From Paraglomus occultum (Eukaryota > Glomeromycota > Glomeromycetes > Paraglomerales > Paraglomeraceae): DNA of 64,000 nucleotides. The DNA lies in NCBI GenBank assembly GCA_910592205.1, contig CAJVPJ010000021.1:1-64000 (forward strand). Direction: 5' to 3'. A program made the position numbers and the translations under genes. Shown here in pieces: positions 58,297 through 64,000 of the stretch. Position 1 is the first letter of the stretch, and every line of letters begins with the position of its first letter. Below the pieces are notes generated by a model, which worked only from the letters and a program-made list of their open reading frames with translations, did no database searches and had not been told where the DNA came from.

Positions 58297-58589
58297 CGAA
58301 CTACCACCAGTAAAAAATGACAGGTCATGTGTCTGCTATTGTGACACAACTGTATTCTGACCAACGAAAACTTTGCAATAATTGGGTTTACATGCAAATT
58401 TTGCATTTCCCTATATAGACAAAGTTTACCGTTAACGTTAGTACATTCCTTTCCGTTTCCAAATTGGGACGTTGATCCTAATTCGGAAATTGTGTTTGTA
58501 AACTTTGTCTATATAGGGAAATACCAAAATTTGCATGTAAACCCAGTTATTCGGACACATGACCTGCCATTTTTTGGTGGGTAGTTCTG
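58297..58589. repeat. long imperfect inverted repeat
   Basis: Left arm 58297-58430 and right arm 58498-58589 are complementary over about 90 bp each. Shared strings: GAACTACC, GGTCATGTGTC, GGGTTTACATGCAAATTTTG and TTTCCCTATATAGACAAAGT. The left arm has an extra piece of about 43 bp (58337-58379). The loop is 67 nt. A transcript would fold into a long hairpin. It could be a foldback element or a source of small RNAs. Confidence 0.8.
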
Positions 58590-60767
58590 TAAACAAAGTA
58601 CCAAGTTGACTATACAAATGCACATAAATGAAGGTGAGGCTTGTTTTGATCTCAGCAAAGACATGGTATAATTATGTATTTATTCCAGAAAATGTGCACC
58701 AGATAACAGTTGTAGCTATAACTACACAAGACCTACAACAGGAAACGATAGATTCGACTTACTGTATGTTGATTTCACGCTCTCGCGGTCGTGTTGTTTT
58801 TTCACATTTACTCTTTTGTCTTTCCCCTTACTTAGTCCTCACGTTGTTTTTTCTTTAATACTACATAGATACGAAGGTATATACGGCAAAGTGTGGGCAA
58901 ATGAGGAAACGAGGGACCGACGAAATGGTGCGTTTGAGGCTCTGTATGTATGATGGCCCGATTGTCTTAGAGAACAGAGACAAGGCTAAGGATGGGGAGG
59001 TCATAGCGAGGGTATTAAAGCTGATTAGAAGGCATGGAGCAAATACTGATTGAGAACGTTTTATTTCTGGATTATTGAACTATAGACACGAGCGGCTATG
59101 CACAGTAAAAGATGATCATAGGGATACATTTATACGGCCGGTGAGATTTGATAAGTTGTAAGTTTTTGACAGTTTTCCAAGTCAAGCCCGAATGATTCAG
59201 GAATCGCGATCATAGTTAAGAAGAGAGTTGCTGAATTAAGGGCGCGTTCTTGTGTTACAATGTTCACCTGTCTCATGTTTTTCCCTCTTTCCATCTTTCG
59301 ATCAAGGTATAAATATTGCACAAAAACGTACTCTAAACCCACGCAAGATCTCTCCGATTCTGATATCGAACACTAATAGTAATATTAATATTCATGATAC
59401 ATTTCTCTCGGTAATAATTAATGTAATATGTAGAGTAGACAGAATATGCACTTTCCGTCTACCATCAAAGGTCAGTTGGGTTTTTGATAAATTGGACATT
59501 GATGCCATGCTCACAGACCGATGATGATAACAACCCATTAAATATCTTATTTTGAAATAAATGATGATTTCCTTATAATTTCCAGATTTTCAACAAGGCG
59601 TTAAGAAATATCCTATAGAACAACATCGTCAGAAATTTATCTAATGAAAACAGAATAAGGAGGAATTTATTTAAACCTTGTGAGAACCTTGATATCATTG
59701 CTTTTAAGAATTCTAAATAATTCATGTATATGTAGTAACCTTGTTCTACTTTCTGATTATAGGATTGTTTATCTTGGGCGAAGTGGGCAAAGTACTTTCC
59801 TGCAGAAAGGTATTAAAAGCAATTCGGGTTTTATTTCGGTTTTGCAGGGATCATTCCGTCTTTAAGCAAGGATTTCTTATCGCTTTGCTCTAATTTCGTA
59901 AGTCTCGCATAGAATTTTTTACCTGTCTTACTATTACGTCTGCATTAGACTCGCTCGTCCGAGGAGATTGTTGTCTCTAAGTTTTTAGTTTCGCCTTGGC
60001 TGTGCCAACTCTGCTGATTCTGCATGATGTAAATTAAAAATGACACTTAAATTTGTCATTGATTACTTTTAAAAGTGATTCACCGTATATATGAAATTCT
60101 TGCTCAGGCGTCAGTTAATACCCTATTGTAATTGATGCAAATTACCCCACATGATTTATAGAGAACTACTTAAGTAGTTGTCCAAGGCCAAAGTTTTCTA
60201 TCAAGTCGGCATGACATCCTCTTCCTTCGTTTGTAAGTTATCCCCTGTAATAAGTATTAGATATTAAACGTGTTAGTATTAGACGTTTGCTCAAGTATTT
60301 ATTTCACAATTCTCAAACACATCTCACTTTGTAATTGCAAACTGACGAATTTTTATATAAGCCCGACCTTCTGTTACACATCCTCTTCTACCTCAGAATC
60401 CAGTGATTATTTTTCATCGAGATTTTAACCCGACTACCTCACTAAATCATATATTATTTATAAACTTTCGAAATTGCCGGTAATTAATGGGAGGTTCGGT
60501 CCGATGTGATCAAAAATACTTTTACGTGCTTTCTAATTTTACTATTTTCAGCTCTCCTGCTTGTTTTCCCAATTAGTTGATAACACAATTGTTCTGATAT
60601 AATGAAACATTTGCGTAAATGCGTAAAAACTTTTTCAGCAAACTACGCTAATAAAAATCGCGCCAGGATCCTCCCAAAGTAAATTTAAACAGCCGAGTTA
60701 TTATTTCGCCCCGCGAAATTTTTGAAGCCGGCAGTCCTACAAAAATAGCTATGATTGGCTAATATAC
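58590..60767. other. no defined gene
   Basis: A 50-codon plus-strand frame at 58901-59053 (MRKRGTDEMVRLRLCMYDGP..., ending RVLKLIRRHGANTD) has coding-like composition and could be the last exon or a remnant of an unknown gene. The rest is AT-rich with nothing recognised. Confidence 0.25.
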
Positions 60768-62640
60768 ATGTTTATTCTTGTATTATTTAATATGTTGTAT
60801 GCGACCCGAAGTTGTTATATTCTGAAAGGCGTTTCCCTTGTTGTAAATGTGGTGTGCCTACTGGTGTTGCTTCTGGTCGATGTTCATTACATAACTAATT
60901 TACTTCGAAAGTTGTTTCTTGATCACCATTGGTCACCGCAGAGGCGATCAATTTGTTGGAAAGAGCAGCTTAAATATAAACACCGAAATAAAAAAAGCCA
61001 TCCGAGAAATGATCAGTCTGGACGAGAAGTGAAATAGCCATCTGCATCGAATAAACCGTTAGTTTTTATTTATTAAAAAAAGTAATAATATTTTTCATTG
61101 AAGGGTATCACAGGTTGCCTCGCAAACAGAATGACTTGGCTGCGCAAGTGGCCATGCTTTGTAGGCAAAATCTCAGCAGCTAATCGCGAGTTAGACTTGT
61201 TTATTAAATTTATAGTACAGGTCACAAAATTATGTCAACATCGTTAATACGTACTCAAAACTAGAGTATCGAAGGAAATAGCACACGATAAATTCTGACA
61301 ATTAACTCGGACAGATGGTAATAAAATTCGCAAGTGAGTGATACCAACGCAAATTCAGCGGCAGAATCTCCTCGCTCTGCGAGGTCAACCGAATATCGGT
61401 TATACGAAAATAGACATGCGGAATAAAGGAGTTATCTACGAACAACTATCTCTATTAACGAGCTTGATCAATTTAGTTGGCTCGCTGGTATTACTATAGC
61501 ATTAAAAGAATTAATGACGACACAAATGTAAACTGTCCCAGGACCCCATCATCGGCTTTGAATTTTTGAACGAAAAAAAACACACTCTTTTTGATAACTA
61601 CATCAAGAACATACACAGAGAATTTACAAAAAAAAGAGATTAATTTATTGCTTTTGGTAAAACGAATTAAAATGTATTTTATAATAGTAGCATACCAATG
61701 AAATTATAAATAATTGTTGACACTAATACAAGTGAATCAGAGTACAATACACTACAGCTATTATGCAACATATCACAATTAAAATACAAGTTTTCTCTAA
61801 GAGTCATTGAAAATATGTTTCTGCTCCTGAAAACTTTGAGTACAGTTGTCTGGTTGTATAAATGCTGACATTTTTATATTCTAAATTCATGTTGCTTTAT
61901 TGATAAGTAAGTTTCTATAAAGTTGTTCTATGATAAAATAAGATTGAATGAAAGTTATTGTTATGTAGGATACAATTTGTTGGTAATCAAATAAACACAT
62001 TTACTTTCAACAGTTAAATTATTTCTAGTTCACTAACCCATGTAGAACGTCCACATCGTGAATGTTGATAGTTATCAATGAACCGATGTATGATATTCGT
62101 ACAAAAAATTCCAATTTGTGTAATCGTCTCATGTTACCCATCGCGCAACGTGGAGAACTAACAGCTTCCTTTAAGTCCCCAATAAACAAAATACAATTAT
62201 TCATAGAAAAGTACCCCCTCGAGTATATAACTAACTATCTGTTAATTCTTCACGTTGAACGTGAATAAAGTATAAATATAAATCATATATCTTTCCCCGA
62301 TAAATAAATAGATTGTGTTGTTCTGACATTAATTGTTGAAGTTTGCAGTTTCTTGCTCCGTCACGCACATTCTCGTTTAATACCGACCGTTATCGCCTAT
62401 GGTGAGATATTACCGCGTGATAACGACAGTAATTTATAATATAAAAACTACGTATTTAACTTTCAGATATTCCAAAATTTGAATTTATTAATAAAATTTT
62501 ATACTTTAAAATTGTCTTCAACTTGTAAATTTGTTTTTGTATGTATTTAATAGATTTATGTTGCTCGCTCTGATGCCATATTGTCCATTAGGGGAGGTTT
62601 TCAAAAATTATGGTGATGCATTTGCAATATATAATGAAGA
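60768..62640. other. no defined gene
   Basis: The plus-strand frame at 60768-61037 encodes a hydrophobic segment followed by a basic tail, and the one at 62062-62268 is polar. Neither matches a family I know. I do not call them as genes. Confidence 0.25.
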
Positions 62641-63460
62641 AAGCAGTTGTGCGATAAGACATGTCATTAATAGTTGTCGACTCAAACTTTGAGCCAAAAC
62701 GTCCGCAACAACTTCGACTCCTCCATTGGCAAAACTCTCAGCGTAGGATATGTATGCGACAATGCTCCCTCCACAATAGGGATCCAATTTCCAAAGTACC
62801 AGTTCCTTTTTTTTTTTTCGCTGTGGTATATGTGGTACAAGGATTGGGATTGGCTCGAAACGGAGACTGGGAACATTCTTGGCAAAAAAAAAACTCTTTG
62901 GGAAAAGTGTGCTATGATTGATATGCCAGAACAGAGTGAATATTGGGAAAAGTTGACATTGCTCGATTGACTCCCTATCCCATTATTTAACAACGGGATG
63001 TGAGAATATTGCACATAATCTGTATTTCCTGTCCTGCAACAATATTAACTATTGTCATCCGGGAATCCGAAACTTGTATGAATATCTCAACCAGATATAG
63101 TATGTATACAAACGACAAACACAGTCTTCATTCTCGGTGGCGGGGAATTGCAAAAATATGCGAATCAGCCGACAGGCCCGAAACCCCAGTCACACAGTAA
63201 GATTTTCCTTTTTAATTCTTATGCATACAGTTCTAACCGTTGTATATGTATTCGTGCTACCTGACAGGATTTCATGAAGCAGAAACATTTGTAAGAGTTT
63301 GATTATGCAGCCACAGTGTTATGTAATCATGTCTCATACAGCAATAATAACAAAGCCAGCTGGTGAATGCGAATTCTATTGGAGAGTAAATTTGATTCGA
63401 TTGGTGGCACGAGAATATTAATATTGAATCTCTTGAATCATATGGGTCATGCTGCAACAA
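62641..63460 (+). other. coding-like segments of unknown identity
   Basis: Several plus-strand pieces look translated: NVRNNFDSSIGKTLSVGYVC (about 62698), LWYMWYKDWDWLETETGNIL then MPEQSEYWEKLTLLD (to 62970), and ISQPDIVCIQTTNTVFIL followed by GGGELQKYANQPTGPKPQ (about 63078-63195). The last reaches a GTAAGA donor at 63199. They are in different frames with stops between, so this is a multi-exon gene I cannot resolve or a decayed one. Confidence 0.25.
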
Positions 63461-64000
63461 AACCAGACATTGTAAACACTTGCTTATATGAGCTGATGGG
63501 GCTGAAAAATTGGTTTAAAGTGACCAACTATTTTTAGCTTTAATTTAGTATTTAGTAGCACGATTATGGCATATATGGAAAATTTTAGATCTGCATTAAT
63601 TTGGAAATGTATACTTGGTTGAGATAAATGTTTTACTTGACATTATTATTATGACATAATATAGGATTAGGGGGCCTATATAAAATATATTAATATGAAA
63701 GTAATTTACATTAAATCTACCATGGAACTGAAGAATTACAAAAATAAAAGGCAAAAATATCTGGATGAAAAAATTTAATACAAACTTAAAACTTACTATT
63801 ACCATCTATTCAACTTGGTAAGATAAAGATTTCTAAGCAATATTAATGGTTCCAACTCACTATGATTCAAAACACTCATTTTTTAAATACTTATTTTGCT
63901 TCTGTTTTTGTAAAACTTTTTATAAATCATAGTCTAAACAAAAAAAATTATGACTAAAAAGGATATTTTAATTGTAAAAATACAAAGGAAATAATTTTTT
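63461..64000. other. no gene seen
   Basis: AT-rich end of the window; no feature recognised. Confidence 0.35.

Overview
The window is nuclear DNA of a filamentous fungus. It is AT-rich, and the genes carry many short introns (about 50-150 bp, GT...AG). The best guess is an arbuscular mycorrhizal fungus or close relative (Glomeromycotina). Reasons: a cluster of divergent MATA_HMG-type HMG-box proteins, an Mrr-type nuclease gene, degenerate TPR and PPR remnants, many decayed Tc1/mariner copies, and a storage-lipid DGAT2. The clade is an inference; the kingdom is well supported by the gene set. Intron-exon models were built by hand from reading frame, splice sites and family conservation. For most multi-exon genes the phases close exactly.

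Layout. 0-5.9 kb: gene-poor repeats, a duplicated GC-rich unit, a MITE, and a PPR-like remnant cut by a Tc1-like terminal repeat. 5.9-6.9 kb (-): TVP23 Golgi membrane protein. 7.7-15 kb: three divergent HMG-box genes (+) among transposase and TPR remnants. 16.5-19.9 kb (-): a complete 16-exon VPS52 (GARP tether). 20.7-21.1 kb (-): mitochondrial ribosomal protein uS8m. 23.0-23.65 kb (-): an OB-fold gene of unresolved 5' end. 24.9-26.8 kb (+): nine-exon mitochondrial NAD-isocitrate dehydrogenase. 27.7-28.1 kb: a small basic orphan. 29.2-31.6 kb (+): a VIP1/PPIP5K kinase that ends without the phosphatase domain. 33.8-35.5 kb (+): a protein with S/T-P repeats. 36.1-38.6 kb (-): an Eaf3/MRG15 chromatin reader with a GATA zinc finger spliced onto its C-terminus. 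41.2-41.5 kb: a Rep fragment of a CRESS-DNA virus with a possible divergent capsid-like reading frame. 44.0-45.4 kb (-): DGAT2. 47.4-49.2 kb (-): a membrane-anchored PHP phosphoesterase with two broken copies nearby. 49.4-55.8 kb: an accessory block with an Mrr-like PD-(D/E)XK nuclease, a frameshifted Tc1 transposase, degraded elements and a microsatellite. 56.8-57.85 kb (-): an unknown protein rich in short motifs, with a broken copy at 46.7-47.1 kb. 58.3-58.6 kb: a long inverted repeat. 58.6-64 kb: no gene I can define.

Most named genes are housekeeping (vesicle traffic, mitochondria, inositol pyrophosphate signalling, chromatin, lipid storage) and do not form a pathway. The most interesting items are the MRG15-GATA fusion, the kinase-only VIP1, the HMG-box plus zinc-ribbon tandem family, the CRESS-DNA virus relic, and a duplication scar that may record the gene order before the 6.4 kb accessory block arrived.
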